Assembly (NCBI GenBank): GCA_963743015.1
Contig: CAVUOD010000008.1
Coordinates: forward strand, 177,201 to 241,200
Direction: 5' to 3'
Length of the DNA: 64,000 nucleotides
From: CAVSRC01 sp963743015
Lineage (GTDB): Bacteria; Pseudomonadota; Alphaproteobacteria; Rhizobiales; Kaistiaceae
The position numbers were made by a program, and so were the translations under genes. Within the stretch, counting starts at the first letter, position 1. Each line of letters starts with the position of its first letter. The notes under the pieces are model-generated. The model saw only the letters and a list, made by a program, of their open reading frames with translations. It did not search any database and was not told the origin of the DNA. Below are positions 10,927 through 21,969 of the stretch, one piece after another.

Positions 10927-11661
10927 TCAGGCCGCCTCAGCCGTGGTCAGTTCGCTGGCGCGGTCGCGGACCAGACGCCCGAGATCGCCAAGGCGGTCGA
11001 GATCGATGCGTGCGGTGGGGCCGGACAGGCCGACCGCGGCAACCATCCGTCCGCCGCCATTGCGCACCGGCGCCGCCACGCAGCGCACGCCGGGACTGAA
11101 CTCCTCGTCGTCGCTGGCGTAGCCCTGTGCGCGTGCTGCCGCCAGCTCCGCCGCGAGTCTTTCCCGATCGACGATGGTGCTCGCCGTGTAGCGCGCCAAA
11201 GCACCGGCCGCAGCGGTCGGCAGGAAAGCGAGAAACGCCTTGCCGAGCGCCGTGCAGTGGAGCGGCGCCAGCGCGCCGACCGGGTGGTCGACCCGCAGCG
11301 CATGCGGCGAAGAGATCTTGTCGATGTACCAGACCTTGTCGCCGACCAGCACGGCCATGTGGGCGCATTCGCCGGAGGCCTCGACCAGGCCTTCGAGCAG
11401 CGAGCGGGTGCGCTCGCGCAGCGCGATCACCCCTTCGAGCTGGCGGCCGTCATCGCCGCGCATCTTGCCGCCGATGACATAGCGGCGGTCGGCGGCCCGC
11501 TCGGCATAGCCCGCCTCGGTCAGCGTCTTGAGCAGGCGCGAGGCATTGGCCTTGTCGATGTCGAATTGCTGGGCGATCTCCGATGTGCGCACCGGACCGC
11601 CGCGCTCGGCAAGAAAATCGAGCACGGCCAGGCCGCGCTGCAAGCTCTGCACTACGCGCAA
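10927..11661 (-). CDS. IclR-family transcriptional regulator
   Basis: DNA-binding regulator, about 244 aa. The N-terminal winged helix is TSEIAQQFDIDKANASRLLK, and the C-terminal IclR effector domain includes HCTALGKAFLAFLP and EFSPGVRCVAAPV. A TTG at 11661 is chosen as start because GGGAGGAAAAAGAC lies at ideal distance; a longer form from 11715 would have no such site. It is the first gene of the minus-strand operon and faces the CUT1 importer genes. The inverted repeats between them are the likely operators (see 11727-11849). It probably senses the imported sugar or a metabolite. Confidence 0.9.
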   Translation of the reverse strand: MRVVQSLQRGLAVLDFLAERGGPVRTSEIAQQFDIDKANASRLLKTLTEAGYAERAADRRYVIGGKMRGDDGRQLEGVIALRERTRSLLEGLVEASGECAHMAVLVGDKVWYIDKISSPHALRVDHPVGALAPLHCTALGKAFLAFLPTAAAGALARYTASTIVDRERLAAELAAARAQGYASDDEEFSPGVRCVAAPVRNGGGRMVAAVGLSGPTARIDLDRLGDLGRLVRDRASELTTAEAA

Positions 11662-11726
11662 GTCTTTTTCCTCCCGCCCACTCCAAGCTCGCAGTTGTTG
11701 CCAGAACGGCAACATACATCCGAGTT

Positions 11727-11849
11727 GGTTGCCCTATGTGATCGATTCTTGGCAAATTCCACTGTTAAATCATCCACTTGTTGACATAGATGAGCATATT
11801 GCCCAGAAATAGGCAAGACGATCAATTCACTATTGCACATAGGGCAACC
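11727..11849. promoter_or_regulatory. Divergent control region with 14-bp inverted repeat (putative IclR operators)
   Basis: GGTTGCCCTATGTG at 11727-11740 and its exact reverse complement CACATAGGGCAACC at 11836-11849 flank the iclR/sugar-importer divergent promoters. One arm lies near each start. A TTGACA hexamer at 11781-11786 could be a plus-strand -35 box, but no convincing -10 was found at the usual spacing. Two distant half-sites in opposite orientation suggest binding at both promoters, possibly with DNA looping. The sequence match is certain; the protein partner is inferred. Confidence 0.6.
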
Positions 11850-11877
11850 GATCGTCCGCCAAAAGGGGAGGATTCAC

Positions 11878-13155
11878 ATGAAGCACTGGCAGTTCATCAA
11901 GCTATCGGCGGGGATCGCGGTCGCTGCAGCGGCGCTGCAGTTTGCCTCCGTTCCCGCCTATGCCGAAGATCCCGTCGTCACCATCTCGCACTACTTCACC
12001 GGCGACCTCGGCCAGAAGGGCATCACCGAGATCTTCCAGGAGTTCAAGGCGAAGACCGGCATCACCGTCGAGGACAGCCCGATCGGTCACGAGGACTTCA
12101 AGACCGGCATTCTGGTCCGCGCCGCCGGTCACAACCTGCCCGACGTGTTCAGCTACTGGGCGGGTGCGCGTACCCAGTTCGTCGTCGACGCGGGCGACCT
12201 CGCCACCATCGACGACATGTGGAAAGCCGACGGTCTCGACAAGGTCGTCGCCAAGTCGATCGCCGACGGCGCCACGCTCTACAACGGCAAGCGCTACCTG
12301 ATTCCCTTCGGCTACCACTATGTCGGCATGTTCTATAATCCGAAGGTCATGGCCGACGCCGGCATCAGCGAGATGCCGAAGACCTGGGACGACCTGGTCG
12401 GCGCCTGCAAGACGCTGAAGGCCAAGGGCATCTCCGCCTTCGCGCTCGGCTCGAAGAACCGCTGGCCGGCCCAGTTCTGGTTCGACTACATCCTGCTGCG
12501 CACCGCCGGGCCGGACTACAGGGCCAAGCTGATGTCGGGCAAGGCCTCCTACACCGATCCCGAGGTCAAGACCGCGCTGACCATGTGGAAGAGCCTCTTC
12601 GACGACGGGTGCTTTGCGGCCAACTCCAATGCCGGCGACTGGACCGACGCTGCCGACCAGGTGGCCAAGGGCACCGCCGCGATGACCCTGATGGGCACGT
12701 GGATCACCGGCTACTGGAACCAGAACGGCCTCAAGCCGGGCGAGAACTACAAGTTCTTCGAATTCCCGAAGATCAAGGACGGCGTGCCGAATGCCGCGCT
12801 GGGCCCGGTCGACGGTCTGGTCACCGCCATCAATGCGAAGCATCCGGAGAACGCCCGCAAGCTGCTCAGCTGGCTGATCAGCGACACCGGCGTCCAGGCC
12901 AAATGGGCGACCGTGCAAGGCGCGCTTTCGGCCAACATCAACGTGCCGCTGTCGACCTATAACAGCGTCATGACCCATGCGCTGGACGTGGTGAAGGCGG
13001 CCGATACGTTTGCCTTCAACTACGACCTCGCCAGCCCGCCGCCGGTCGCCGAGGTCGGGCTCAACATGTTCCAGAAATTCGTCAACGACCAGTCGAACAT
13101 CGACGGCCTGCTTGCGGATACGCAGAAGGCCGCCGCCGACGCCTTCAAGAGTTAG
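11878..13155 (+). CDS. CUT1 sugar ABC transporter, periplasmic substrate-binding protein
   Basis: Exported solute-binding protein of family 1, 425 aa, with signal peptide ending ASVPAYA|EDP. The start at 11878 has GGGGAGG seven bases upstream. Typical family sequence includes VFSYWAGARTQFVVDAGDLA and YLIPFGYHYVGMFYNPKVM. It begins the plus-strand arm of the IclR locus and delivers its sugar to the two permeases that follow. The specific ligand is not readable, but the locus context points to the substrate of the dehydrogenase/IolD-like/transketolase operon. Confidence 0.93.
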   Translation: MKHWQFIKLSAGIAVAAAALQFASVPAYAEDPVVTISHYFTGDLGQKGITEIFQEFKAKTGITVEDSPIGHEDFKTGILVRAAGHNLPDVFSYWAGARTQFVVDAGDLATIDDMWKADGLDKVVAKSIADGATLYNGKRYLIPFGYHYVGMFYNPKVMADAGISEMPKTWDDLVGACKTLKAKGISAFALGSKNRWPAQFWFDYILLRTAGPDYRAKLMSGKASYTDPEVKTALTMWKSLFDDGCFAANSNAGDWTDAADQVAKGTAAMTLMGTWITGYWNQNGLKPGENYKFFEFPKIKDGVPNAALGPVDGLVTAINAKHPENARKLLSWLISDTGVQAKWATVQGALSANINVPLSTYNSVMTHALDVVKAADTFAFNYDLASPPPVAEVGLNMFQKFVNDQSNIDGLLADTQKAAADAFKS

Positions 13156-13174
13156 ACGGCTCTTCGCTGCAACA

Positions 13175-13209
13175 GGGACGCGGGCGGGCACTTGGCCCGT
13201 CCGCGCTCC
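13175..13209 (+). promoter_or_regulatory. Stem-loop between binding-protein and permease genes
   Basis: The core stem is GCGGGCGGGC (13180-13189) with GCCCGTCCGC (13195-13204) and a 5-nt loop. All ten pairs form, one as G-U, and the stem extends outward with one mismatch. No U-tract follows. This placement and form fit the known role of such hairpins in ABC operons: protecting the abundant binding-protein mRNA and lowering permease expression. Confidence 0.6.
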
Positions 13210-13253
13210 GCATTCATAATCAGCCGCTGCACACCAGGGGACGGGCCCGGGCA

Positions 13254-14135
13254 ATGGAACGACGGGAGACTTTCTGGCGCGTCGTGCTGCTGACGCCGGC
13301 CCTCACCGTCTTCGCGATCTTCGTGATCTGGCCGCTGCTCGATTCGTTCCGCTACAGCTTCACCAACTGGAACGGCTTCAACCCGAACTACAAGTTCGTC
13401 GGGCTCGACAATTTCGCCAAGATCTTCACCGACCCGAACTTCGTCACCGCCACCGTCAATACGGCGATCTGGATGGTGGCGGCGCTGCTGCTGCCCACTT
13501 TGCTCGGCCTGGCGCTGGCGCTGTTGCTCAACACCGGACTGCGCGGCGCCTCCATCTTCAAGTCGATCTTCTACCTGCCCATCTGCCTGTCGGCGGTGAT
13601 CGTCGGCCAGATCTGGATCTGGATCTATCAGCCGGACTGGGGACTGCTGAACAACGTCGTTGCCCACATCACCGGCAACAAGTTCGATTTCGCCTGGCTC
13701 GCCCAGCCCTCGACCGCGCTCGGCTCGGTCATCCTCGCCTGGTCGTGGCAGCAGACCGGGCTGGCCATGGTCATCTTCCTGGCCGGCCTTACGTCGATTC
13801 CGCGCGACCTGCTCGAAGCCGCCGACATCGACGGCGTCAAGCGCTGGAAGCAGATCGTCCATATCGTGCTGCCGATGCTGAGGCCGGCAACCGTCGTGGT
13901 CGTTGCCCTGTCGGTGATCAACTCGCTCAAGGGATTCGACATCCTCTACATCATGACCGGCGGCGGGCCGTTCCAGTCGTCGAACACGCTCGCCTTCTTC
14001 ATGTACGAGGAATTGTTCCGGAAATACCGCATGGGCTACGGCAGCGCGATCGCGGTCGTGCTCTTCCTGGTCGCGCTGTCGATCATCTTCGCCTACTTCC
14101 GCCAGCTCAGAAAGCTGCACGAGATCTATGACTGA
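13254..14135 (+). CDS. CUT1 sugar ABC transporter permease 1
   Basis: Inner-membrane permease of the MalF/UgpA type, 293 aa, about six membrane spans. The EAA-type loop is EAADIDGVKRWKQIVHIVLP, which contacts the ATPase. The N-terminus RVVLLTPALTVFAIFVIWPL is typical. It lies downstream of the stem-loop and overlaps the next permease by 8 nt, so it is cotranscribed with the rest of the importer. Confidence 0.93.
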   Translation: MERRETFWRVVLLTPALTVFAIFVIWPLLDSFRYSFTNWNGFNPNYKFVGLDNFAKIFTDPNFVTATVNTAIWMVAALLLPTLLGLALALLLNTGLRGASIFKSIFYLPICLSAVIVGQIWIWIYQPDWGLLNNVVAHITGNKFDFAWLAQPSTALGSVILAWSWQQTGLAMVIFLAGLTSIPRDLLEAADIDGVKRWKQIVHIVLPMLRPATVVVVALSVINSLKGFDILYIMTGGGPFQSSNTLAFFMYEELFRKYRMGYGSAIAVVLFLVALSIIFAYFRQLRKLHEIYD

Positions 14136-14984
14136 CCTCGCCCTCAACGAACCGGCGGCCGAGAAGTTCAATCCGCGCCGCGCTGCCCTCATCGTCAGCC
14201 TGACGGTGCTGGCCGTGCTCTTCCTGGCGCCGACGGCCGGCGTGCTGCTCTCTGCCTTCAAGACGACACGGGCGATTTCGCTGGGCGACCTGTGGACGAT
14301 CCCGACCAGCCTCTATCTCGGCAATTTCATCGAGATCCTCTCCAAGCCGGCGGTGTGGACCTATTTTCTCAACACCCTGCTGGTCGCCGCCCCGGCAACC
14401 GTCGCCTCGATCACGCTCGGACTGCTCGCCGGCTGGGTCTTCGCCAAGCTGCGCTTCCGCGGCAGCGAGATGCTCTTCCTGGTCGTCGTCTCCGGCATGT
14501 TCTTTCCGCCGCAGATCATCCTCATTCCGCTGTTCAAGCTGTTCAACCGCTTCGGCCTGCTCGACACGCTGTGGCCGATGATCATCACCCATACGGCGAT
14601 GGGTATTCCCATCTGCACGCTGCTGATGCGCAACTTCTTCACCGCGGTGCCGAACGCCCTGCGCGAGGCGGCGCTGGTCGAGGGCGTCAACGAATGGCAG
14701 ATCCTCACCCGTATCGCCCTGCCCATCAGCCTGCCGGCGATCGCGGTGCTGGCGACGCTGCAGTTCACGTGGATCTGGAACGACTTCCTGTGGCCGCTGA
14801 TCTTCACGCAGAGCGACGACAAGCGCACCGTCATGCTCGGCCTCGTCTTCCTGCGCGGCCAGTATTCGGTCGCCTGGGGCGTGCAGGGAGCGCTGGCGCT
14901 GCTCGCCAGCCTGCCGACGCTGTTCGTTTTCCTCTTTTTCCAGCGCTACTTCATACAGGGAATGACCATGGGAGCGGTCAAGGG

Positions 14985-14988
<4 letters not shown>
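14128..14988 (+). CDS. CUT1 sugar ABC transporter permease 2
   Basis: MalG/UgpE-type permease, 286 aa. The EAA loop reads EAALVEGVNEWQILTRIALP, and the C-terminus FFQRYFIQGMTMGAVKG is the classic MalG-type ending. It overlaps the upstream permease by 8 nt and the ATPase start by ATGA, so the stoichiometry is translationally coupled. Confidence 0.94.
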
Positions 14989-16106
<1,118 letters not shown>

Positions 16107-16248
16107 CCGGCGTCTTGCGCGGCAATCTCGCTGCGGATGCGGAAGGACCTGCCGGGGGCCGCGACGCCGCCGTTCGGCCGAGCAGGCGGCAATCGACGCG
16201 GTATGGTTGTTGCTCTATGGTTCCTCGACCAACCACCATCCAGTTGCG

Positions 16249-17913
16249 ATGACCATCCACGACTGCTCCCTCAGTTCGCTCGCTCGACGCGCATGGTTGA
16301 AAGGTCCCCTTGCGGCGCTGCTGGTCAGCCTGGCGCTGGCAGGCGGTGCGGCCGCAGCGGGCGCTCAGGCGACGGGCGATGCCGCCACGTCGGACGAGGC
16401 GCTGATAAAGGGGGCCGGATTTGCCGCCGATGATGTCGGCTATCTGGTGGTTGACCTGGCCGACAAGCGGGTGTTGGCGGAGCACAATGCGGACCGGCTT
16501 TCATCCCTGCTTCAGTGGCGAAGATCGCGACCATTGCGCCGGCCCTCGAAATCCTCGGTGGCGACCACCGCTTCACGACGACCCTCGATGCCGAGGGCGA
16601 CGTCGCCGACGGCGTTCTCGCCGGCTCGCTGACGCTTGCCGGGGGCGGCGACCCGTCGCTCACGGGAGACGATCTCCAGGCGATGGCGAAGCAGCTGGCG
16701 GCGGGCGGGATCAAGAAGGTCGACGGCAAATTTCTCTACGACGCCAGCGCTACGATCGCCGTGCCGCAGATCGATGCCGGGCAGCCGGAAGCGGCGGACT
16801 ACAACTGCGGCGTCAGTGCGCTCTCGGTGAATTACAACCGCGTCCGTCTCAGGTGGTGGAAGGACGGCGCCGACCGTTCGGCCACGACGACCGCGGAGAG
16901 CCGGAATGTGAAGCTGACGCTCGACGGAATCGGTGCGACATTCGCAGCCGAGAATTTGCCCGGACCCTATGTACGCAGCGGACCGTCGGCCGACGATCAC
17001 TGGCTGCTGTCGCCGAACCTGCCGGTGAAGGGTGAGGAATGGCTGCCGGTCGCCAATGCCTCGCGCATGACGGCCGACCTGTTCCGGGCAGTCGCGGCGG
17101 GCGAGGCGGTCGCTCTGCCGGAACCGTCGCCGGGCGCGACGCCGCAAGGCGCCCGTGCGGTGGCGCGCCACGAAAGCAAGCCGCTGACCGATATTGCGCG
17201 CCGGGTGCTCCACTACTCCAACAACCTGTCGGCGGAACTGATCGGTCTTGCCACCAGCCGGGCGCTGACCGGCGGCAAGCTGTCGCTCGAGGATTCGGCG
17301 TCGGCGCTGGTCGCGTGGTGGCAGAAAGCGCCTGCCGGATGCCGACTGGACGGGATTCTTCCTCGGCAACCATTCGGGCCTGTCGTTGAAGTCGCGCGCG
17401 ACGCCACGCCAGATCGTCGCCATGCTCGAAGAAGCCGAGGGACCGTCCGCAGGCCGCGACTTCTACGATCTGCTGCACCGGATCGGCTGGAAGGGGGTGA
17501 AGGGTTCGGCGCACGTCAAGACCGGCACCATGGCGTATGTGCGCGGGCTGGCCGGCTACATCGATACCAACGCCGGCCACAGGCTGGCCTTTGCCATCTT
17601 CTTCAACGACGCCAAGAAACGCGCGGCGCTGGATGCCGCCTTCGACCCGCGCGTGGTGGCTATCGATGCCCGCTCCCGGTCATGGCGCAACCATGCGATC
17701 GGGCTGGAACGCAAACTGGCGTCGGGCTGGGCGACGCGGTTCTCAGGGGGCGTCCCGGTCGGTGTCGGCACAACCTCCCGCCGCAGGGCAAGCGGGGGAA
17801 GTGATCGCCGAGCGAAGCGTATGACTTTACAGGTAAATCTACATCGGCGACAGGTCAGGTGGGTTGAGCCTTGTCAAATGCCGGTCATTGCCGGCGCGAT
17901 AACATCAAGATGA
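16249..17913 (+). CDS. dacB: D-alanyl-D-alanine carboxypeptidase/endopeptidase, PBP4 type (two frame breaks)
   Basis: Periplasmic low-molecular-weight penicillin-binding protein that trims peptidoglycan peptides. After a hydrophobic signal (PLAALLVSLALAGGAAAAG) come all three serine-enzyme motifs: SVAK in FIPASVAKIATIA, SNN in HYSNNLSAELIG, and KTG in VKTGTMAYVRGLAG. Frame breaks: near 16499-16501 one base seems missing from a T run (ADRL then FIPASVAK), and near 17331 one base seems extra (WWQKA then LPDADWTGFFLGNHSG). The extreme C-terminus is uncertain; the open frame runs to 17913, but the conserved part ends near 17740. The gene is unrelated to its sugar-catabolic neighbours. Confidence 0.82.
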
Positions 17914-18043
17914 ATTTAGCCCCAATTGGCGCGCGGTCCTTGAGACGCTCGAGAAGTAGGGCTATGTCGCCACGGGAAAGCGGACCGTGCCCGGCGGATT
18001 GCCACACGGCCGAAACATCGGCCAAGCAAGAGGGTCAAGAATC

Positions 18044-18718
18044 GTGACAGACAATGAACTAGCCGTCCGGCGTTCAATCATCAAAGCCAGCCTGACGATG
18101 AACGCGCACGGCATCAACCAGGGCAAGTCGGGCAATATCAGCGTCCGGTTTGGCAAGGGCCTCATCATCACGCCGAGCGGCCTGCCTTACGAGGAAATGG
18201 AGCCGGAAGACCTGGCCTACATGCCGTTCGACGGCGAATATGGCGCGTGGAAAGGTCCCTATGCGCCTTCGACCGAGTGGCGCTTCCATGTGGACATCCT
18301 GCAGGCGCGGTCCGATGCCAACGCTGTGGTCCACTGCCACAGCCTCTATGCCACGGTGCTGGCCATCTGCGGGAAAGAGATTCCGGCCATCCATTACATG
18401 ATCGCCGGCGCTGGCGGCCCGACGATCCGCTGCGCTCCCTATGCCACCTTCGGCACCAAGGAGCTGTCCGTCAACGCGCTTGCCGCGCTCGAGGGACGCA
18501 ATTGCTGCCTGCTCTCCAACCACGGCACGATCTCGGTCGGGGCCGACCTGTACCACACGCTGGTGCTGGCCGAAGAGCTGGAGAACCTGGCCAAGCAGTA
18601 CTATCTGGCCGAGCAGATGGGCGGCGCGCGCATCCTTCCCGACGAAGAGATCGCCAACGTCATGGAGCGCACGAAGAACTACTGGATCACCAAGGAGCAA
18701 GCGCAAGCGGCCGAATGA
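18044..18718 (+). CDS. Class II aldolase (L-fuculose-phosphate aldolase-like)
   Basis: Zn-dependent aldolase/adducin-family protein, 224 aa, close in length to FucA (215 aa). Metal ligands are seen as HxH in VVHCHSLYATVLA and a third His in LLSNHGTISVG; the Glu of STEWRFH fits the catalytic position. The expected reaction is cleavage of a ketose-1-phosphate to dihydroxyacetone phosphate and an aldehyde (lactaldehyde if the sugar is a 6-deoxyhexose). The GTG at 18044 is chosen after AGAGGG. It is first in a row with two sugar kinases and a CUT2 importer, so it serves a kinase-aldolase sugar pathway. Confidence 0.85.
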   Translation: MTDNELAVRRSIIKASLTMNAHGINQGKSGNISVRFGKGLIITPSGLPYEEMEPEDLAYMPFDGEYGAWKGPYAPSTEWRFHVDILQARSDANAVVHCHSLYATVLAICGKEIPAIHYMIAGAGGPTIRCAPYATFGTKELSVNALAALEGRNCCLLSNHGTISVGADLYHTLVLAEELENLAKQYYLAEQMGGARILPDEEIANVMERTKNYWITKEQAQAAE

Positions 18719-18763
18719 CCGGCGGCCACGGAGCCGCGCAGGCGGGGCGGAGGCGGAGCGGAG

Positions 18764-20288
18764 ATGGCGCTGCACAATCGGTCCGGTCGGCAGGCCGGCT
18801 CCGCGATGGCCCTGGTTGCCGTCGATCTGGGCAGTTCCAACGGACGCGTGCATCTGGGCGGCCTTGACGGGGACCGTCTGGTCGTTCGCGAGATCCATCG
18901 CTTCTGGAACGGCCCGGTGCGCATCGGCGAGCGCTGGTACTGGGATATCCTCCACATCCTCAACGAGGTCGAAGTCGGCCTGAGGCGCGCCGCCGAGGAA
19001 GCCGGCGGCGCGCCACTCAGCATCGGCGTCGACAGCTTCGGCGTCGATTACTGCTATCTCGACAAGGGCGAAGCGCTCATGGCGCTGCCCCGCCATATGC
19101 GCGATCCGCGGACGCGCGGCCTCTATGGCGATGTCTACGCGCTGCTGTCGCAAGCGGCGCTCTACAAGCGCACGGCCACGGCGGAAGTCGAAATCAATAC
19201 GCTGCTGCAGCTCTTCGCCGAACGCCGCGAGCAGCCGTGGCTGCAGGACAACGCCCATTCCCTGCTGTTTGCGCCCGATTTCGTCGCATGGGCGTTGAGC
19301 GGCCGGCTGGTCAGCGAGCTGACCATCGCCGCGACCTCGCAACTGGTCGATCCCGCCACGCGGGACTGGGCCAGGGACGTGGCGGAGCGGCTCGCCATTC
19401 CGACGCACTTCTTCAACCCGCTGGTCGAACCGGGCACCGTCATCGGTCCGGTGCGCCAGCCGCTTGCGACCTCCCTCGGCCTTGCCCCGGGATCGCGCGT
19501 GGTTGCCGTGGCAAGCCACGACACGGCGGCCGCGGTCGTCGCGACGCCGCTGGAATTCGACGAGGACCGCCTTCATCAGCCTGGGGACGTGGTCGCTGCT
19601 CGGGCGCGAGATAGCCGAGCCGGTGGCCTCGGATGCGGCGCTCAAGGAAAATTTCACGAACGAATGCGGCACCGGCAACCGCATCATCTTTCACAAGATC
19701 CTGATGGGGTTGTGGCTGCTCCAGGAATGCCGCGAACACTGGAAGATCGATCATCCGGAGCTGGACTACGCCGCCATCCATGAAGCGGCGGCAGAGGTGG
19801 CGCCGCTCGAGCATGTCTTCGACGTCGCCAATTCGCGCTTTGTCGCACCGCACAACATGCTGGAGGCGATCGCCTCCTGGTTCGGCGAACGCGGCCTTGC
19901 CGCGCCGCGGTCGGTCGGCGAGGTCGCGCGCGCGATCTATGACAGCCTGGCGTTGTCCTATCGCTCGGCGATCGCGGCGCTGGAAGCAGTGCTGGAGACC
20001 CCGGTGGACAGCATCCACATCGTCGGCGGAGGCAGCAAGGCGCCGCTTCTCTGCCAGGCGGTGGCCGATGCCACCGGGCGCACGGTGCTGACCGGACCGG
20101 AGGAAGCCGCCGTCGCCGGCAACATGGTCTGCCAGCTCATGGCCAGCGGTGTGCTGGCCGACCTCGAGGAAGGGCGTGCGCTGGTGCGCCGCTCGACCGC
20201 GATCGGTCGCTACGCTCCGTCGGACGGCGCTGCGTGGAACGATGCCAGCCGGCGCCTGCACGAGTTCGCGGGGCGAAAGGCGGGCTGA
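18764..20288 (+). CDS. Rhamnulokinase-like FGGY sugar kinase (one frame break)
   Basis: ATP-dependent ketose kinase, about 507 aa, clearly of the RhaB type: VAVDLGSSNGRVHLGGLDGD, WDILHILNEVEVGLRRA, VDSFGVDYCYLD, VASHDTAAAVVATP, then SLGTWSLLGRE and IHIVGGGSKAPLLCQAVADA. One extra base near 19568 separates the two frames (FDED then AFISLGTWSLLG). An alternative start is the ATG at 18806. RhaB phosphorylates L-rhamnulose, making the substrate of the aldolase class encoded just upstream. No sugar isomerase is found in the window, so the keto-sugar must be made elsewhere. Confidence 0.85.
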
Positions 20289-20345
20289 CGGATTCTCGTC
20301 TTGCGCCCAGGCCTGCGTGGCGCGGTCGAAAGAAACGGGTGGGAG

Positions 20346-21752
20346 ATGCGAGACAAGGCTGTCGTTGTCCTCGATGTCGGCAAGACGCACGTGAAGCTCG
20401 TCGCCATTGTCGACCGGCGCGCGGTTTTCGAACGCGAAGCGGCTAACCGCTCGGTCGATGCCGGGCCCTATCGCCATTTCGATGTGGACGGTCTGTGGCC
20501 ATGGGTGGTCAGCGGACTTGGCGAGATGGCTGCACGCTTCGACGTGGAAGCGATCGTTCCCTGCAGCCACGGCAGCGGGCTGGCGGTGATGGACGAGGAC
20601 GGGCTGGTTCTGCCGGTGATGGACTACACCGCCGATCCGCCGGCCGAAATCCGTGCAGCCTATCTTGACGTCGCGCCGAGCTTTGCGGAGTGCGGCTGCG
20701 CCACCGGCCCGGTCGCGGTGACGGCAGGAATCCAGCTCTTCTGGCAAAGCCGCAGCTTCGCCGACGACTTCGCCAAGGCGACGCGGATCCTGCCCCTGGC
20801 GCAGTTCTGGGGCTGGCGGCTGTCGGGCGTTGCGGCCAGCGAGATCACGCAACTGGGCGCGCAGACCCATCTGTGGAATCCCCACCAGCGCGGCTTCTCG
20901 TCATTCGCCAAGGCCGAGGGCTGGGATCGCCTGTTCCCGCCGTTGCGGCCGGCCTGGGACCATCTTGGGCCGATCAGGGCGGAGATTGCGGCTGCCACGG
21001 GTCTGCCGGCGGACTGTCCGGTCCTCTGCGGCATCCACAATTCATCGGCCAGCTACCTTGCCTATCAGCGCGGCGGCTACGAACGCGACACCGTCCTGTC
21101 GACAGGCACATGGATCATAGGCTTCGATCCGCTGCAGCCGATCGATCGCCTGGCGGCCGATCGGGACATGGTCTCCAATTCGACCATCCATGGCGAGCCG
21201 CTTGCCAGCAGCCGCTATATGGGCGGACAGGAATACGCCTTCCTTGCCGGCGAACCGGCTTCGGTTCCGACAATGGAAGCGGCCGAAGCGCTTGTTGCTG
21301 CCGGCACGATGGCGCTGCCCTCTTTCGTCGGCTGGGGCGGCCCCTACAGGGGTTGCCACAGCCGCGTCGAAGGCCCGGCTCCGGCGGACGCGAGCGAGCG
21401 CGCCACGCTGGCGGCACTCTATACCGCGCTGGTCACCAATACCTGTCTCGATCTTCTCGATTCGAAGGAAGGCATCATCGTCGAGGGGCAGTTCGCCCAA
21501 AATCAGGTCTATTGTCGTGTCCTGGCGGCGCTCCGCCCCGGCCAGACCTTGCGCATCGTCACCTCGGCCGGGGGCAGCGCCCTCGGCGCCAGCCTTCTCT
21601 ATCGGCTGGAGACGTCGAAGCCGCTGATCACGCTGTCACCCGTGGCCGCGAATCCGATCTCCGGGCTTGACGACTATGCGGCGGCGTGGCGGCGTCGTGC
21701 AGAGGCGGATTTCGCCGCTATCGCGGGAGGCGCGCCGGTCGGGTTGACGTAA
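20346..21752 (+). CDS. FGGY-family carbohydrate kinase
   Basis: A second sugar kinase, about 468 aa from the ATG at 20346, preceded by GTGGGAG (the open frame reaches 20301). VVVLDVGKTHVKLVAIV is the N-terminal phosphate-binding strand-loop, STGTWIIGFDP a central FGGY motif, and IVTSAGGSALGASLLYRL the C-terminal adenosine region. It is distinct in sequence from the rhamnulokinase-like gene 57 bp upstream, so this is not a recent duplication. It may act on a different keto-sugar (for example fuculose or a pentulose) arriving through the same importer. The substrate is unknown. Confidence 0.82.
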   Translation: MRDKAVVVLDVGKTHVKLVAIVDRRAVFEREAANRSVDAGPYRHFDVDGLWPWVVSGLGEMAARFDVEAIVPCSHGSGLAVMDEDGLVLPVMDYTADPPAEIRAAYLDVAPSFAECGCATGPVAVTAGIQLFWQSRSFADDFAKATRILPLAQFWGWRLSGVAASEITQLGAQTHLWNPHQRGFSSFAKAEGWDRLFPPLRPAWDHLGPIRAEIAAATGLPADCPVLCGIHNSSASYLAYQRGGYERDTVLSTGTWIIGFDPLQPIDRLAADRDMVSNSTIHGEPLASSRYMGGQEYAFLAGEPASVPTMEAAEALVAAGTMALPSFVGWGGPYRGCHSRVEGPAPADASERATLAALYTALVTNTCLDLLDSKEGIIVEGQFAQNQVYCRVLAALRPGQTLRIVTSAGGSALGASLLYRLETSKPLITLSPVAANPISGLDDYAAAWRRRAEADFAAIAGGAPVGLT

Positions 21753-21969
21753 GTCAATGCCTCGCCGCGGTTCTGGGCCCGTAGTCCTCTCTGATCTTTG
21801 GGAGGGTTACGGTTCGCAGCTTCGTTCAAGCACAAGATTCGAGAAGAACGTCGACGAGGATCCTGCGGACTGTCAGTCGAAACAAATCGCTCCTTTGCCC
21901 TACGGGCTCACGCCGCGATAGCGCCTTCATCAAGGATCAGCGGGGAAGCTTACAGCAAGGAGGCGTAAC

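Noticed and set aside
17902..17959. Short frame ending NWRAVLETLEK-stop upstream of the aldolase gene
   Set aside because: It vaguely resembles the tail of a sugar isomerase/epimerase, but only 18 codons are open and the DacB frame overlaps it; too little to call a remnant gene.
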